A stretch of DNA of 64,000 nt from Bacteroidota bacterium (GTDB lineage: Bacteria > Bacteroidota > Bacteroidia > AKYH767-A > OLB10), in contig JAGVTU010000013.1 in the NCBI GenBank assembly GCA_019136655.1, positions 62,001 through 126,000 of the forward strand, given 5' to 3'. The position numbers and the translations under genes are program-made. Shown in pieces: positions 27,329 to 36,777 of the stretch (positions are counted from its first letter, which is position 1; every line of letters starts with the position of its first letter). Below the pieces are notes generated by a model, which saw only the letters and a list, made by a program, of their open reading frames with translations, ran no database searches and had not been told where the DNA came from.

Positions 27329-28153
27329 TTATTTCTTTCTTCTTTCTATAATATGTTTGTTGCTCTGATTTTTTGGCTTACGGGTTTTTCTTCCTTTAGC
27401 CAACAAACCTTTGCGTGAGCGAGGATGTCCTCCTGAAGCACGGCCTTCGCCACCACCCATCGGATGATCAACCGGGTTCATGGCAACACCACGAACTCTT
27501 GGACGAATACCTCTCCAGCGATTACGTCCTGCTTTACCCAACGTTTCTTTATTGTGTTCAGCATTTGAAACCGTACCTACTGTTGCTATACAGGTAGATA
27601 ATACCATTCTTGTTTCACCGGAAGGCATTTTAAGAATAGCATACTTGCCATCACGGGCAGTAAGTTGCGCATAAGCACCTGCACTGCGTGCAAGTTTGCC
27701 ACCCTGACCGGGACGTAATTCAATATTATGAACGATAGTACCCATAGGCATATCTTTCAACATCATTGCATTTCCTACATCAGGAGTAGCTTTTTCTCCT
27801 GATAAGATACTTTGTCCTACTTGAATTCCTGAAGGTGCCAGTATGTATCGTTTTTCACCATCAGCATAGTGTACCAGAGCAATAAATGCAGTACGGTTAG
27901 GATCGTATTCTACAGTGGCAATTTTACCTGGAACACCATCTTTATTGCGCTTAAAATCTATGAGACGGTATATTTTACGGTGACCACCTCCGATATAACG
28001 CATGGTCATTTTACCTGTATTGTTACGGCCACCGGTGCGGCTGATACGCTGAGTAAGCGATTTCTCAGGTCTGTCTGTAGTTACCTCTGAATAGTCAGGG
28101 GCATTGAGAAAGCGCTGGCCCGGTGTTGTAGGATTGAATTTCTTAATTCCCAT
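27329..28153 (-). CDS. rplB: 50S ribosomal protein L2
   Basis: A 274-residue protein with the RNA-binding core [20 protein letters not shown] and the C-terminal [20 protein letters not shown] containing the conserved His of the peptidyl-transferase-proximal loop, ending in [21 protein letters not shown]2 is needed for subunit association and tRNA binding. Full length, standard position between rplW and rpsS. Confidence 0.99.
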   Translation of the reverse strand: MGIKKFNPTTPGQRFLNAPDYSEVTTDRPEKSLTQRISRTGGRNNTGKMTMRYIGGGHRKIYRLIDFKRNKDGVPGKIATVEYDPNRTAFIALVHYADGEKRYILAPSGIQVGQSILSGEKATPDVGNAMMLKDMPMGTIVHNIELRPGQGGKLARSAGAYAQLTARDGKYAILKMPSGETRMVLSTCIATVGTVSNAEHNKETLGKAGRNRWRGIRPRVRGVAMNPVDHPMGGGEGRASGGHPRSRKGLLAKGRKTRKPKNQSNKHIIERRKK

Positions 28154-28163
28154 TGTTTAAATT

Positions 28164-28454
28164 TTAAATGCTTGCGTAAAAATCAATTGTTTCTCCTTTT
28201 GCTACAGTTACGTAAGCTTTTTTCTGTCCGCCCTTTTTACCTTGCAGAATACCTGCTTTGGTAAAACGTGTTTTACTTTTTATAGCGTTATTAACAGTGT
28301 TTACACTTACAACATTAACGTTGTACATTTTCTCCACTGCCTGTTTTATCTCAATCTTGTTGGCTTTTTTATCAACAATAAATGCATATTGCCCGAGTTT
28401 TTCGGACTTCTGCGTCATTTTTTCGGTGATAACCGGCTTCTTTAAGATGCTCAT
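28164..28454 (-). CDS. rplW: 50S ribosomal protein L23
   Basis: A 96-residue protein with [20 protein letters not shown] and [20 protein letters not shown], the L23 signature. It docks trigger factor at the tunnel exit. The start overlaps the rplD stop by four bases (ATGA-type overlap), a strong coupling signal. Confidence 0.99.
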   Translation of the reverse strand: MSILKKPVITEKMTQKSEKLGQYAFIVDKKANKIEIKQAVEKMYNVNVVSVNTVNNAIKSKTRFTKAGILQGKKGGQKKAYVTVAKGETIDFYASI

Positions 28455-29080
28455 TTGTTTAAAATATTTTCAATTACCGGCAAAGCGCCTTCTGTTAATA
28501 CCAAATTTTGCGCATTAAGAATATCGTAAGTGTTTATATCTGAAGCACTTACAACCTTGCTACGCTGTAAATTTCGGGATGACAAAAATAAATTTTTATT
28601 TGTTTGTTCAGTCACCAATAAAACTTTTTTATCGGTAAGTTCAAGATTCTTCAATAAACTTACCACTTCCTTGGTTTTAGGAGCTGAAAAATTTACATTT
28701 TCCAAAATGGTAATGTTATTATCCTGAGCTTTATAACTAAGTGCCGATACACGAGCCAAACGCTTAACTTTCTTATTCAGCTTGAATGAATAATCGCGAG
28801 GCTGAGGACCAAACACGCGGCCACCACCAACAAACACAGGTGATTTCATACTTCCCGCACGAGCTCCTCCTGTACCTTTCTGACGCTTAAGTTTTTTGGT
28901 AGTACCTGAAACTTCATTACGCTGTTTTGATTTATGGGTACCCTGACGCTGGTTTGCCTGAATACTTTTTACATCGAGCCAAATCGCATGATCATTAGGT
29001 TCTACACCAAAAATTTCTTTATTGAGTGTAACCTTGCGACCTGCTGACTGACCGTTGATTTGTTTAACTTCTAATTCCAT
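28451..29080 (-). CDS. rplD: 50S ribosomal protein L4
   Basis: A 209-residue protein with the tunnel loop [20 protein letters not shown] and the flanking [20 protein letters not shown], typical of L4. It reaches into the exit tunnel and in Escherichia coli autoregulates the S10 operon; no such leader was verified here. It overlaps rplW by four bases. Confidence 0.99.
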   Translation of the reverse strand: MELEVKQINGQSAGRKVTLNKEIFGVEPNDHAIWLDVKSIQANQRQGTHKSKQRNEVSGTTKKLKRQKGTGGARAGSMKSPVFVGGGRVFGPQPRDYSFKLNKKVKRLARVSALSYKAQDNNITILENVNFSAPKTKEVVSLLKNLELTDKKVLLVTEQTNKNLFLSSRNLQRSKVVSASDINTYDILNAQNLVLTEGALPVIENILNK

Positions 29081-29085
29081 TTCGC

Positions 29086-29703
29086 TTAAAATTCTACTTT
29101 AATGTAAGACCCTTTTGCACCTGGTACTGCGCCTTTTAAGATAAGAAGGTTTTGCTCAGGCATTACTTTTAAAATTTGAAGGTTAACTATTTTAACCTGA
29201 TCATTTCCCATGTGACCTGTCATGCGTTTTCCCGGTAATACGCGTGAAGGGAATGAAGATGCTCCCATAGAACCGGTAGCTCTCATTCGATTGTGCTGAC
29301 CATGAGTAGCTCCTCCAACACCGGCAAAATTATGACGCTTCACAACTCCCTGGAAACCTTTTCCTTTGGAAGTGCCAACCACGTCACAAAATTCGCCTTC
29401 GGGGCAAATATCAACCTTAACCACATCACCCGGCTTTACTTCAGTGGTGAAATTTCTGAATTCCACAACCTTACGTTTGAATGGGCTGTTAACTTTGGCA
29501 AAGTGACCCTGCATTGCTTTAGTTGTATGCTTTTCTTTTTTGTCGTCAAAAGCCAATTGAACAGCATCATATCCATCTGTTTCAACTGATTTGACCTGGG
29601 TAACCACACAGGGGCCGGCTTCAATTACTGTGCAGGCAATGTTTTTGCCTTCAGCATTGAACATGCTGGTCATACCTATTTTCTTTCCAATTATTCCGGA
29701 CAT
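29086..29703 (-). CDS. rplC: 50S ribosomal protein L3
   Basis: A 205-residue protein starting [20 protein letters not shown], with [20 protein letters not shown] and the loop [20 protein letters not shown] that approaches the peptidyl-transferase centre. L3 is a primary 23S binder. The leader (AGTTTAGAAGAA before the ATG) is A-rich without a Shine-Dalgarno sequence. Confidence 0.99.
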   Translation of the reverse strand: MSGIIGKKIGMTSMFNAEGKNIACTVIEAGPCVVTQVKSVETDGYDAVQLAFDDKKEKHTTKAMQGHFAKVNSPFKRKVVEFRNFTTEVKPGDVVKVDICPEGEFCDVVGTSKGKGFQGVVKRHNFAGVGGATHGQHNRMRATGSMGASSFPSRVLPGKRMTGHMGNDQVKIVNLQILKVMPEQNLLILKGAVPGAKGSYIKVEF

Positions 29704-29728
29704 TTTCTTCTAAACTTTATACGTTTAA

Positions 29729-30034
29729 CTATACTTTTATTTCAACCTCTACTCCACTGGGCAGCTCAAGTTTCATAAGAGCATCCACTGTTTTTGAAGT
29801 AGAACTATATATATCCAACAATCTTTTATAGGAGCAAAGCTGGAATTGCTCACGTGCTTTTTTGTTTACGTGTGGTGAACGCAGTACCGTATAAATCTTC
29901 TTCTCTGTAGGAAGAGGAATAGGTCCGCTGATAACCGCTCCTGTAACTTTTACAGTTTTTACGATTTTCTCCGCTGATTTGTCAACCAGGTTAAAATCAT
30001 AAGATTTGAGCTTTATTCTGATGCGCTGATTCAT
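29729..30034 (-). CDS. rpsJ: 30S ribosomal protein S10
   Basis: A 101-residue protein starting [20 protein letters not shown] with [20 protein letters not shown] and KARE-type signature, which identify S10 (NusE). Besides its place in the head it takes part in antitermination and NusG coupling. It follows fusA directly by 28 bp; tuf, which lies here in many bacteria, is absent. Confidence 0.99.
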   Translation of the reverse strand: MNQRIRIKLKSYDFNLVDKSAEKIVKTVKVTGAVISGPIPLPTEKKIYTVLRSPHVNKKAREQFQLCSYKRLLDIYSSTSKTVDALMKLELPSGVEVEIKV

Positions 30035-30062
30035 CTGTGTTATCTTATTATTATTTTTCTAA

Positions 30063-32186
30063 TTATGCTTTTTCTAACTTACCTTTTACTTTGGCAATTA
30101 CCTCTTCGGCAATTGCTTTAGGGCATTCTGTATAATGTGAGAACTCCATGCTTGATGACGCTCTTCCTGAAGTAATGGTACGCAGGGTAGTTACATATCC
30201 AAACATTTCAGATAATGGAACTTTAGCTTTAATTACCTGAGCTCCTGCACGGGTATCCATACCTTCCATCTGGCCTCTTCTGCGGTTCAAATCACCCATC
30301 ACATCACCCATATATTCATCAGGAGTAACTACTTCCACTTTCATGATAGGCTCAAGCAAAATTGGTTTTGCTTTGGCACAAGCCTCTCTGTAAGCAAGCT
30401 TAGCTGCAATCTCAAACGATAATGCATCAGAGTCAACAGCGTGGAATGAACCATCTGTAAGTGTTACCTTAAGACTATCTAAAGGATAACCAGCCAAAAC
30501 ACCGTTTACCATAGCGGCTTTAAAGCCTTTTTCAACTGAAGGAATAAATTCCTTTGGAATGTTACCTCCTGTAATCTGATTTACAAACTGAAGATTGGTT
30601 TTATTGGCAACAGTATCAAAATCGCTGTCAATTGGGCTTAATGTAAACTGAATATCGGCAAACTTACCACGACCACCGGTTTGTTTCTTATAAACCTCAC
30701 GATGTTGAACAGTTCCTGTAATTGCTTCTTTATATGATACTTCAGGAGCACCCTGATTACACTCTACTTTGAACTCACGCTTCAGACGGTCAACAATGAT
30801 TTCGAGGTGCAACTCACCCATACCACTGATAACGGTTTGTCCTGTTTCTTCATCAGTCTTAACACGGAAAGTTGGATCTTCTTCAGCTAATTTGCCGAGA
30901 GCAACACCTAATTTCTCCATATCGGCCTGAGTTTTCGGCTCTACTGCCAAACCAATAACCGGCTCAGGAAACTGCATTGCCTCCATTACTATTGGTGCAT
31001 TTTCAGCACACAGCGTATCACCGGTTTTAATATCTTTAAATCCTACAGCTGCGCCAATATCACCTGCTTCAATAAAAGGAATTTGATTTTGTTTATTGGC
31101 ATGCATCTGGAAAATGCGAGAGATACGCTCCTTATTACCTGAACGTGTATTGAGAACATAAGAACCTGATTCCAAACGACCTGAATAAGCACGGAAATAT
31201 GCCAAACGACCTACAAAAGGATCGGTAGCAATTTTAAATGCCAAAGCTGTGAACGGCTCTTTTACATCAGGCTTACGTGATACCTCTTCACCTGTTTCAG
31301 GATTAGTACCTGTAATATTGTCTTTATCAAGCGGACTTGGCAATAATTCCATTACCAGGTCGAGCATGGTTTGAACTCCTTTATTCTTGAATGAAGAGCC
31401 GCAAACCATAGGCACTACTTTTCCTGCAATACAAGATTTGCGCAAAGCATCTAATATTTCACGCTCGGTAATTGAGTTTGGATCTTCAAAATATTTCTCC
31501 ATCAATGAATCATCGAACTCAGCAATTGCTTCCAGCATTTTTTCGCGTAAGGCTTTTGCTTCATCCATTAATTCGGCTGGAATAGGAACTTCGGTAAATG
31601 TCATTCCCTGATCGTGTTCATTCCAAACAATACCACGGAAGTTAATTAAATCCACAACCCCTTTAAATGAATCTTCCGATCCAATAGGTAATTGTAAAGG
31701 AACTGCATTACCACCAAGCATTTCGCGAACCTGCTTCACAACATTGAGGAAGTCAGCACCGGCACGGTCCATTTTGTTGACAAAACACAGACGGGTCACA
31801 TTATAGTTATTCGCTAAGCGCCAGTTAGTTTCTGACTGAGGTTCAACACCATCCACTGCAGAAAAAAGGAAAACCAAACCATCCAAAATACGGAGTGAAC
31901 GATTTACTTCTACAGTAAAATCAACGTGACCGGGAGTGTCAATAATGTTTACTTTATACTTATTTCCGCGGTAGTTCCAGAAACAGGTAGTGGCAGCTGA
32001 AGTAATTGTAATACCTCTTTCCTGCTCCTGAGCCATCCAGTCCATAGTAGCAGCACCGTCATGTACTTCACCTAATTTGTGGTTAACACCGGTATAAAAA
32101 AGGATACGCTCAGTGGTAGTAGTTTTACCTGCATCAATGTGAGCAGCAATACCTATATTTCTTGTAAATCTTAAATCCTGTGACAT
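30063..32186 (-). CDS. fusA: Elongation factor G
   Basis: A 707-residue GTPase. The GTP-binding motifs are AHIDAGKTT (15-23), DTPGHVDF (83-90) and NKMD (137-140), followed by domains II-V including [20 protein letters not shown] (domain III) and the C-terminal domain with [23 protein letters not shown] drives tRNA-mRNA translocation and ribosome recycling. Gene order rpsL-rpsG-fusA is the classical str operon. Length is typical of full EF-G rather than of the shorter or divergent paralogues. Confidence 0.99.
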   Translation of the reverse strand: MSQDLRFTRNIGIAAHIDAGKTTTTERILFYTGVNHKLGEVHDGAATMDWMAQEQERGITITSAATTCFWNYRGNKYKVNIIDTPGHVDFTVEVNRSLRILDGLVFLFSAVDGVEPQSETNWRLANNYNVTRLCFVNKMDRAGADFLNVVKQVREMLGGNAVPLQLPIGSEDSFKGVVDLINFRGIVWNEHDQGMTFTEVPIPAELMDEAKALREKMLEAIAEFDDSLMEKYFEDPNSITEREILDALRKSCIAGKVVPMVCGSSFKNKGVQTMLDLVMELLPSPLDKDNITGTNPETGEEVSRKPDVKEPFTALAFKIATDPFVGRLAYFRAYSGRLESGSYVLNTRSGNKERISRIFQMHANKQNQIPFIEAGDIGAAVGFKDIKTGDTLCAENAPIVMEAMQFPEPVIGLAVEPKTQADMEKLGVALGKLAEEDPTFRVKTDEETGQTVISGMGELHLEIIVDRLKREFKVECNQGAPEVSYKEAITGTVQHREVYKKQTGGRGKFADIQFTLSPIDSDFDTVANKTNLQFVNQITGGNIPKEFIPSVEKGFKAAMVNGVLAGYPLDSLKVTLTDGSFHAVDSDALSFEIAAKLAYREACAKAKPILLEPIMKVEVVTPDEYMGDVMGDLNRRRGQMEGMDTRAGAQVIKAKVPLSEMFGYVTTLRTITSGRASSSMEFSHYTECPKAIAEEVIAKVKGKLEKA

Positions 32187-32201
32187 TGTATCCTTGTTCT
32201 G

Positions 32202-32669
32202 TTAAACTTTAAAGTGTGAGAATGCTTTGTTGGCTTCAGCCATACGGTGGGTGTCGTCTTTTTTCTTAACGGCAGCACCTTCACCTTTGGCAGCAGCAAT
32301 AATTTCGCCTGCCAAACGGTCAGACATTGATTTTTCGTTGCGAGAACGGGCATAACCTACCAGCCATTTGATTCCAAGTGCTGTTCTGCGCTCAGGACGA
32401 ACTTCAGATGGAATCTGAAAAGTAGCACCACCCACTCTGCGGCTTCGCACTTCTACAAGAGGCATTACATTTGTAAGTGCCTTCTTCCACTGATCCAATC
32501 CGTTCTCCTGTGTCTTTTCAGTAACTTTATCTAAAGCATCATAAAAAATCTGGTATGCAGTACCCTTTTTACCGGACTCCATCATCCCATTTACAAAACG
32601 GGTAACCAGTTGGTCGTTATAACGTGGGTCAGGTAACAAAATCCTCTTCTTGGGTTTCGACTTTCTCAT
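32202..32669 (-). CDS. rpsG: 30S ribosomal protein S7
   Basis: A 155-residue protein starting MRKSKPKKRILLPDPRYNDQ with the conserved NPLVEVRSRRVGGATFQIPSE-like segment and RRTALGIKWLVGYARSR. S7 nucleates the head domain of the small subunit. The spacing to fusA is 15 bp. In Escherichia coli it represses this operon; not verified here. Confidence 0.99.
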   Translation of the reverse strand: MRKSKPKKRILLPDPRYNDQLVTRFVNGMMESGKKGTAYQIFYDALDKVTEKTQENGLDQWKKALTNVMPLVEVRSRRVGGATFQIPSEVRPERRTALGIKWLVGYARSRNEKSMSDRLAGEIIAAAKGEGAAVKKKDDTHRMAEANKAFSHFKV

Positions 32670-32700
32670 TTGTGAGTATAATTAAATTGAAACGTTCTGA

Positions 32701-33093
32701 TTATTTTTTAGCAGCAGGAGCGCCTTTAGGTTTCTTAGTTCCGTATTTACTTCTGCGCTGATTACGGCCTTCAACTCCTGAAGTATCCAGAGCACCACGT
32801 ACAATGTGATAACGCACTCCCGGAAGGTCTTTTACACGACCTCCGCGAATGAGTACAATAGAGTGCTCCTGAAGGTTGTGACCTTCTCCGGGAATATATG
32901 CTGTAACTTCAAATTTATTGGTAAGGCGAACACGAGCAACTTTGCGAAGTGCTGAGTTTGGCTTCTTAGGAGTAGTCGTATAAACACGAGTACATACTCC
33001 TCTGCGCTGTGGGCAGGATGTTAAGGCCGGGGACTTGCTTTTGTCCTCTATTTTAGAGCGGCCTATACGTATTAATTGTTGAATTGTAGGCAT
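32701..33093 (-). CDS. rpsL: 30S ribosomal protein S12
   Basis: A 130-residue protein starting [20 protein letters not shown], with [20 protein letters not shown] and the decoding loop [16 protein letters not shown]. Lys43 and Lys88, sites of streptomycin-resistance changes, are both Lys. Asp89 in KDLPGVRYH is the residue that RimO methylthiolates; rimO lies at the right end of this window. It is the first gene of the large minus-strand operon and is preceded by the promoter at 33138-33167 and a small leader hairpin. Confidence 0.99.
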   Translation of the reverse strand: MPTIQQLIRIGRSKIEDKSKSPALTSCPQRRGVCTRVYTTTPKKPNSALRKVARVRLTNKFEVTAYIPGEGHNLQEHSIVLIRGGRVKDLPGVRYHIVRGALDTSGVEGRNQRRSKYGTKKPKGAPAAKK

Positions 33094-33118
33094 CTTAATT
33101 ATCCAATATGTTTAAGAA

Positions 33119-33133
33119 CCCCAAAAATTTGGG
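33119..33133 (-). promoter_or_regulatory. Leader hairpin of the str operon
   Basis: CCCAAATTTTTGGGG on the minus strand folds into a small hairpin (CCCAA / TTGGG with an ATTT-type loop) immediately downstream of the predicted -7 element, so it would be at the very 5' end of the transcript, about 26 bases before the rpsL ATG. Its role is unknown. Confidence 0.45.
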
Positions 33134-33137
33134 ACTG

Positions 33138-33167
33138 CAAATGTAGTTATTGTTTTTGATTTACAAA
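33138..33167 (-). promoter_or_regulatory. Promoter of the ribosomal-protein operon
   Basis: On the minus strand TTTG (33167-33164), an 18-base spacer and TACATTTG (33145-33138) match both parts of the Bacteroidota promoter consensus (TTG near -33 and TAnnTTTG near -7). The -7 element lies 44 bp upstream of the rpsL ATG. It is the best promoter match in the window and suits the first gene of a highly expressed operon. Confidence 0.75.
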
Positions 33168-33407
33168 CTTTTATTTGAAAGTTTTTTAAAAATCTATGAT
33201 TAATTGTAAGCTATTGCTTATGAGAAGTTTACAAGCGAAATTGTGAACAATGATGTTGAAAAGAGGTTAATCACAATTTTATTTTCCGACAAACCGGTTT
33301 CAAAAATGAAAATCATTGTTGCAAAAATTCTTAAAAAATCAACTGTTTTTATACTGCTTCTTTTCTTTTTTCTAAAATATGTAGCTTCGGACTCAAAAAA
33401 TTCATTC

Positions 33408-35888
33408 ATGGCGAAGTATTTCTTCTGTTTTTTATTCTGTTTTCAAAGTGTTTTAGGTCAAAATACCTCCTTTAACCCTATGGACATTAAACTGTCGCTG
33501 CAGCGGTTTAATACCGTTGGTACGGTTTTATATATAGCAGCCCATCCTGATGATGAAAATACACGTTTGATATCCTATTTGGTTCGCGAGCAACATCTTC
33601 GTACCTGTTATCTGAGCCTGAACCGCGGAGAAGGTGGGCAAAACCTTATTGGCAAGGAGCAGGGTGCTGATTTAGGCATCATACGTACCAACGAGTTGTT
33701 GCAGGCACGAGCTATTGACGGTGCTGAACAATATTTTACACGTGTAATTGATTTTGGCTACAGCAAATCACCCGAAGAAACCTTTCAGTTTTGGAATCAT
33801 GACAGTGTGCTTGCCGATGTGGTTTACTTAATCAGAAAGCTTAAACCTGATGTAATCATTACACGCTTCCCTGCAACTGGTGAAGGAGGACACGGGCATC
33901 ACACAGCAAGTGCAATACTTGCCGGGGAAGCATTTAAAATAACAAACTCTACAAACGATTTTCCGGGGCAATTGAAAAGTGTGAAACCCTGGCAGCCAAA
34001 AACTCTTTATTGGAATACTTTCAACTTCGGGAGTACAAACACGCAGCGCGATGATCAGCTGAAAACGGATGTTGGTCTATTTAATTCACTTATAGGTGAA
34101 AGTTATAATGAAATTGCAGCCAAAAGCAGAAGTCAACATAAAAGTCAGGGATTTGGTGTTTCCACAGCCCGGGGCAACTCTGTCGAATACCTGAAAAACA
34201 TAGATGGTGATACACTGTGTTCTGTACTGTTTTGTAATAACAACTTTGGTTGGGACAGAATAAATGGATCAGAAAAAATAAAGGCATTAAGTGAAAAAGC
34301 TTTAAAAGAATTTGACTATAGCCATCCCGAAAAATTATTACCTGTTTTGTTTAACCTTTATGATGAAGTTTCAAAACTGAAGGATGACTATTGGCGTGAG
34401 TATAAAACCAAGGAGTTAAAACAGCTTATTCTGGCATGTTCAGGTATTTGGTTTGAAGGAATTGCCAATAATTATTTTGTAACACCAGGTGACAGCCTCA
34501 ATCTGAAACTGAATATTATTAACTACAGAAATGCAGATGTGCATTTGACGAAAATTAAATTCGATACATTCAGTTCAAAAACGGAAGACATAACACTAAA
34601 TGAAAATAAATTAATATCAACTGATAATACGTTTCAGATACCAGTCAACTTCCCCTATTCTTTTCCATATTGGTTAAAAGAAAAACCGGATGCTGGAAGA
34701 TATCAGATATCAGACCCTTCATTGATAGGCAATCCGATAAATAAAGCGGCATTTTCAATTGGGTTTAATCTGAAGATTAATGGCAAAGAGTTTGAATTTG
34801 CAGCTCCTGTAAGATTCAAATGGACAGACCCTACTGAAGGTGAGAAGTACAGACCTGTGGAAGTAACACCACCTGCTTCAGTAAATTTTAACGAAAATGT
34901 TTGTATGATGATGAATGGAAAAGAGCAAACTATTAAACTCACTGTAAGAAGTTTGAAGTCTGATTTAACCGGAAAAATAAAATTGGAAGTACCTGCAGGC
35001 TACAAAGTAGAACCTTCTGAGTTTTCGATAAACAAACTTTCCAGAAATGAAAGAACCACTTTGACTGCAACTGTTAGGCTTTCCAATAGTGCTGATGAAA
35101 TGCCTGCACCGGGATTACTTAAAGCCAGTTTTGATGCTGCTTCAACAAAAGCATATTCATTGAATGAATTGAATTATCAGCACATCCCTTATCAGTTGAT
35201 TTTTCAAGAGGCAGAATTAAAGTTGGTACCAGTTGAGTTAATGATTACCAATAAAAAAATTGGCTATATTGAAGGTGCAGGAGATGACGTAATGGCAAGC
35301 CTTCAGCAAATGGGGTATCAGGTAACTTTACTTAAGGAAGAAAACATAAAAAACGATGATCTTTCAAAATTTGATGTGATTGTTACAGGAGTGAGAGCAT
35401 ATAACACCAACGAATGGCTGAACGGTTACAGGCAGAAACTGATGGATTATGTTAACGGTGGTGGTAATTACGTAGTTCAGTATAATACCAACAACAATCT
35501 TGGAAAACTTGGTGATAACATTGGGCCGTATCCGTTTAAAATTTCGAGAAACAGAGTTACTGATGAACATGCTACCATGACGATGGATTTGCCCGAACAT
35601 CCTTTGCTTAACTATCCTAATAAAATTACTTCTGCTGATTTTGACAACTGGATTCAGGAACGTGGAATTTATTTTGCAACAGATATTGACAAAGCTTATT
35701 CTATGCCACTAAGTTGTCATGACAAGGGAGAGAAACCACTTAACGGAAGTCTTATAACAGCAGCTTACGGCAAAGGCAATTTTACTTATACAGGACTGGT
35801 ATTTTTCAGGGAATTGCCTGCAGGAGTAGCCGGAGCTTATCGTTTGTTTGCAAATATCATTGAGCAGAAAAAACATGAAACAAAATAA
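33408..35888 (+). CDS. PIG-L/LmbE-family deacetylase with C-terminal GATase-like domain, exported
   Basis: An 826-residue protein from the ATG at 33408, which gives a signal peptide (MAKYFFCFLFCFQSVLG). The PIG-L zinc site is complete: AHPDDE (45-50) and GHGHHTAS with His162, His164 and His165. These enzymes remove acetyl groups from GlcNAc-type sugars. A middle region of beta-sandwich character (about 350-640) is followed by a domain beginning NKKIGYIEGAGDDVMASLQQ and FDVIVTGVRAYNTN, a class I glutamine-amidotransferase-like fold without a clear catalytic Cys. Such multidomain proteins are known in Bacteroidota and probably act on glycans in the periplasm or outside the cell; the substrate is unknown. 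A longer frame starting at GTG 33243 is not favoured. Confidence 0.9.
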   Translation: MAKYFFCFLFCFQSVLGQNTSFNPMDIKLSLQRFNTVGTVLYIAAHPDDENTRLISYLVREQHLRTCYLSLNRGEGGQNLIGKEQGADLGIIRTNELLQARAIDGAEQYFTRVIDFGYSKSPEETFQFWNHDSVLADVVYLIRKLKPDVIITRFPATGEGGHGHHTASAILAGEAFKITNSTNDFPGQLKSVKPWQPKTLYWNTFNFGSTNTQRDDQLKTDVGLFNSLIGESYNEIAAKSRSQHKSQGFGVSTARGNSVEYLKNIDGDTLCSVLFCNNNFGWDRINGSEKIKALSEKALKEFDYSHPEKLLPVLFNLYDEVSKLKDDYWREYKTKELKQLILACSGIWFEGIANNYFVTPGDSLNLKLNIINYRNADVHLTKIKFDTFSSKTEDITLNENKLISTDNTFQIPVNFPYSFPYWLKEKPDAGRYQISDPSLIGNPINKAAFSIGFNLKINGKEFEFAAPVRFKWTDPTEGEKYRPVEVTPPASVNFNENVCMMMNGKEQTIKLTVRSLKSDLTGKIKLEVPAGYKVEPSEFSINKLSRNERTTLTATVRLSNSADEMPAPGLLKASFDAASTKAYSLNELNYQHIPYQLIFQEAELKLVPVELMITNKKIGYIEGAGDDVMASLQQMGYQVTLLKEENIKNDDLSKFDVIVTGVRAYNTNEWLNGYRQKLMDYVNGGGNYVVQYNTNNNLGKLGDNIGPYPFKISRNRVTDEHATMTMDLPEHPLLNYPNKITSADFDNWIQERGIYFATDIDKAYSMPLSCHDKGEKPLNGSLITAAYGKGNFTYTGLVFFRELPAGVAGAYRLFANIIEQKKHETK

Positions 35889-35893
35889 ATGAT

Positions 35894-36616
35894 TTATTCT
35901 TTCTCGAAAAACCATCTTGATCGTTTTATCTGTAGCTGTTTGGCGAGTTTAAATCTCTTGATGGCCTTTACTTGAATAAATTCTGTCATCTCAGTAATGC
36001 TGTCAGTTACCAATAATGTATCAAATTCTGTTCGTGAGGCAGTCTTCTCTCTGTCGAAAGTATCGAGTAAATCCAGCACAGGATTCCAGAATTCTTTTCC
36101 CATAAGTATCACCGGGAAATCGCTTACTTTTTTTGTCTGAATAAGAGTTAGTGCTTCAAACATTTCATCGGCTGTGCCTACTCCACCGGGCAAAACAACA
36201 AATGCAAAAGAGTATTTAAACATCAATACTTTTCTTACAAAGAAGTGATTAAACTCTACTACTTTATCCAGATAGGGATTGGCAGTTTGTTCTTTTGGCA
36301 AAACAATATTACATCCTACAGATAATCCTCCTGCTTCTTTGGCTCCACGGTTTGCAGCTTCCATGATACCCGGGCCACCACCCGTCATCACTCCAAAACC
36401 AAGTTTGCTCAGTGCAGAGCCTGCTTCCATTCCTAATTTGTAATAAGGATGCTCCTGACCAAAGCGTGCCGACCCAAAAACGGTTACACATGGTCCCACA
36501 AAATGAAGTGTACGGAATCCTTTAATAAACTCACGCATTACTTTCAAGGTAAATAAAAACTCCTGTAAACGTGATTGCTTTTCCTGAAGGAACTTTTCTT
36601 CTGAATGATTTTGCAT
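35894..36616 (-). CDS. LOG-family (TIGR00730) Rossmann-fold protein
   Basis: A 240-residue protein from the ATG at 36616. The family signatures are GGGPGIMEAANRGAKEAGG and PGGVGTADEMFEALTLIQ, the latter with the catalytic Arg/Glu region known as PGGxGTxxE. Family members are nucleoside 5'-monophosphate phosphoribohydrolases, including plant and bacterial cytokinin-activating LOG enzymes; in bacteria the in vivo role is often nucleotide salvage or unknown. The upstream TTG start at 36640 lies inside the predicted -7 promoter element, so it is not used here. The gene is convergent with the PIG-L gene, with a 5-bp gap between the stops. Confidence 0.92.
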   Translation of the reverse strand: MQNHSEEKFLQEKQSRLQEFLFTLKVMREFIKGFRTLHFVGPCVTVFGSARFGQEHPYYKLGMEAGSALSKLGFGVMTGGGPGIMEAANRGAKEAGGLSVGCNIVLPKEQTANPYLDKVVEFNHFFVRKVLMFKYSFAFVVLPGGVGTADEMFEALTLIQTKKVSDFPVILMGKEFWNPVLDLLDTFDREKTASRTEFDTLLVTDSITEMTEFIQVKAIKRFKLAKQLQIKRSRWFFEKE

Positions 36617-36637
36617 ACTCTTAAAACTAACAAATGT

Positions 36638-36645
36638 CAAATGTA
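36638..36645 (-). promoter_or_regulatory. Bacteroidota -7 promoter element (TACATTTG)
   Basis: TACATTTG on the minus strand is an exact TAnnTTTG match 21 bp upstream of the LOG-family ATG at 36616. It is also identical to the -7 element of the str operon. A CAA (TTG on the minus strand) at 36662-36664 is spaced 16 bases away, slightly short for a -33 element. Confidence 0.6.
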
Positions 36646-36742
36646 AAAGATTAACTTAACTCAATATAAATCCATATTCAATTCAGAAGAAGAAGAATAA
36701 TATAATCATCATAAATATAATATACCTCAAAAAAATTAAACC

Positions 36743-36750
36743 TAATTTTG
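36743..36750 (+). promoter_or_regulatory. Bacteroidota -7 promoter element (TAATTTTG)
   Basis: TAATTTTG matches TAnnTTTG and lies 27 bp before the ATG at 36778. It covers the TTG at 36748 that would give a longer frame, so the ATG is preferred. No clear -33 element is visible. Confidence 0.55.
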
Positions 36751-36777
36751 TACTTCAAACTCAAAAAAATAAAACAA

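Larger units (their letters stand above)
33094..33407. other. Divergent intergenic region between rpsL and the PIG-L gene
   Basis: This 314-bp AT-rich stretch holds the str-operon promoter and leader hairpin on the left. On the right side, TAGCTTCG (33382-33389) lies 18 bp before the PIG-L ATG and resembles a -7 element with one mismatch. An in-frame GTG at 33243 extends the PIG-L frame upstream, but the sequence is Lys/Phe-rich and low in complexity and I take it as non-coding. No RNA gene was seen. Confidence 0.6.

Noticed and set aside
33243..33407. GTG-initiated N-terminal extension of the PIG-L frame
   Set aside because: It would add a Lys/Phe-rich segment before a good signal peptide, and a -7-like element lies inside it. 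The ATG at 33408 is preferred.
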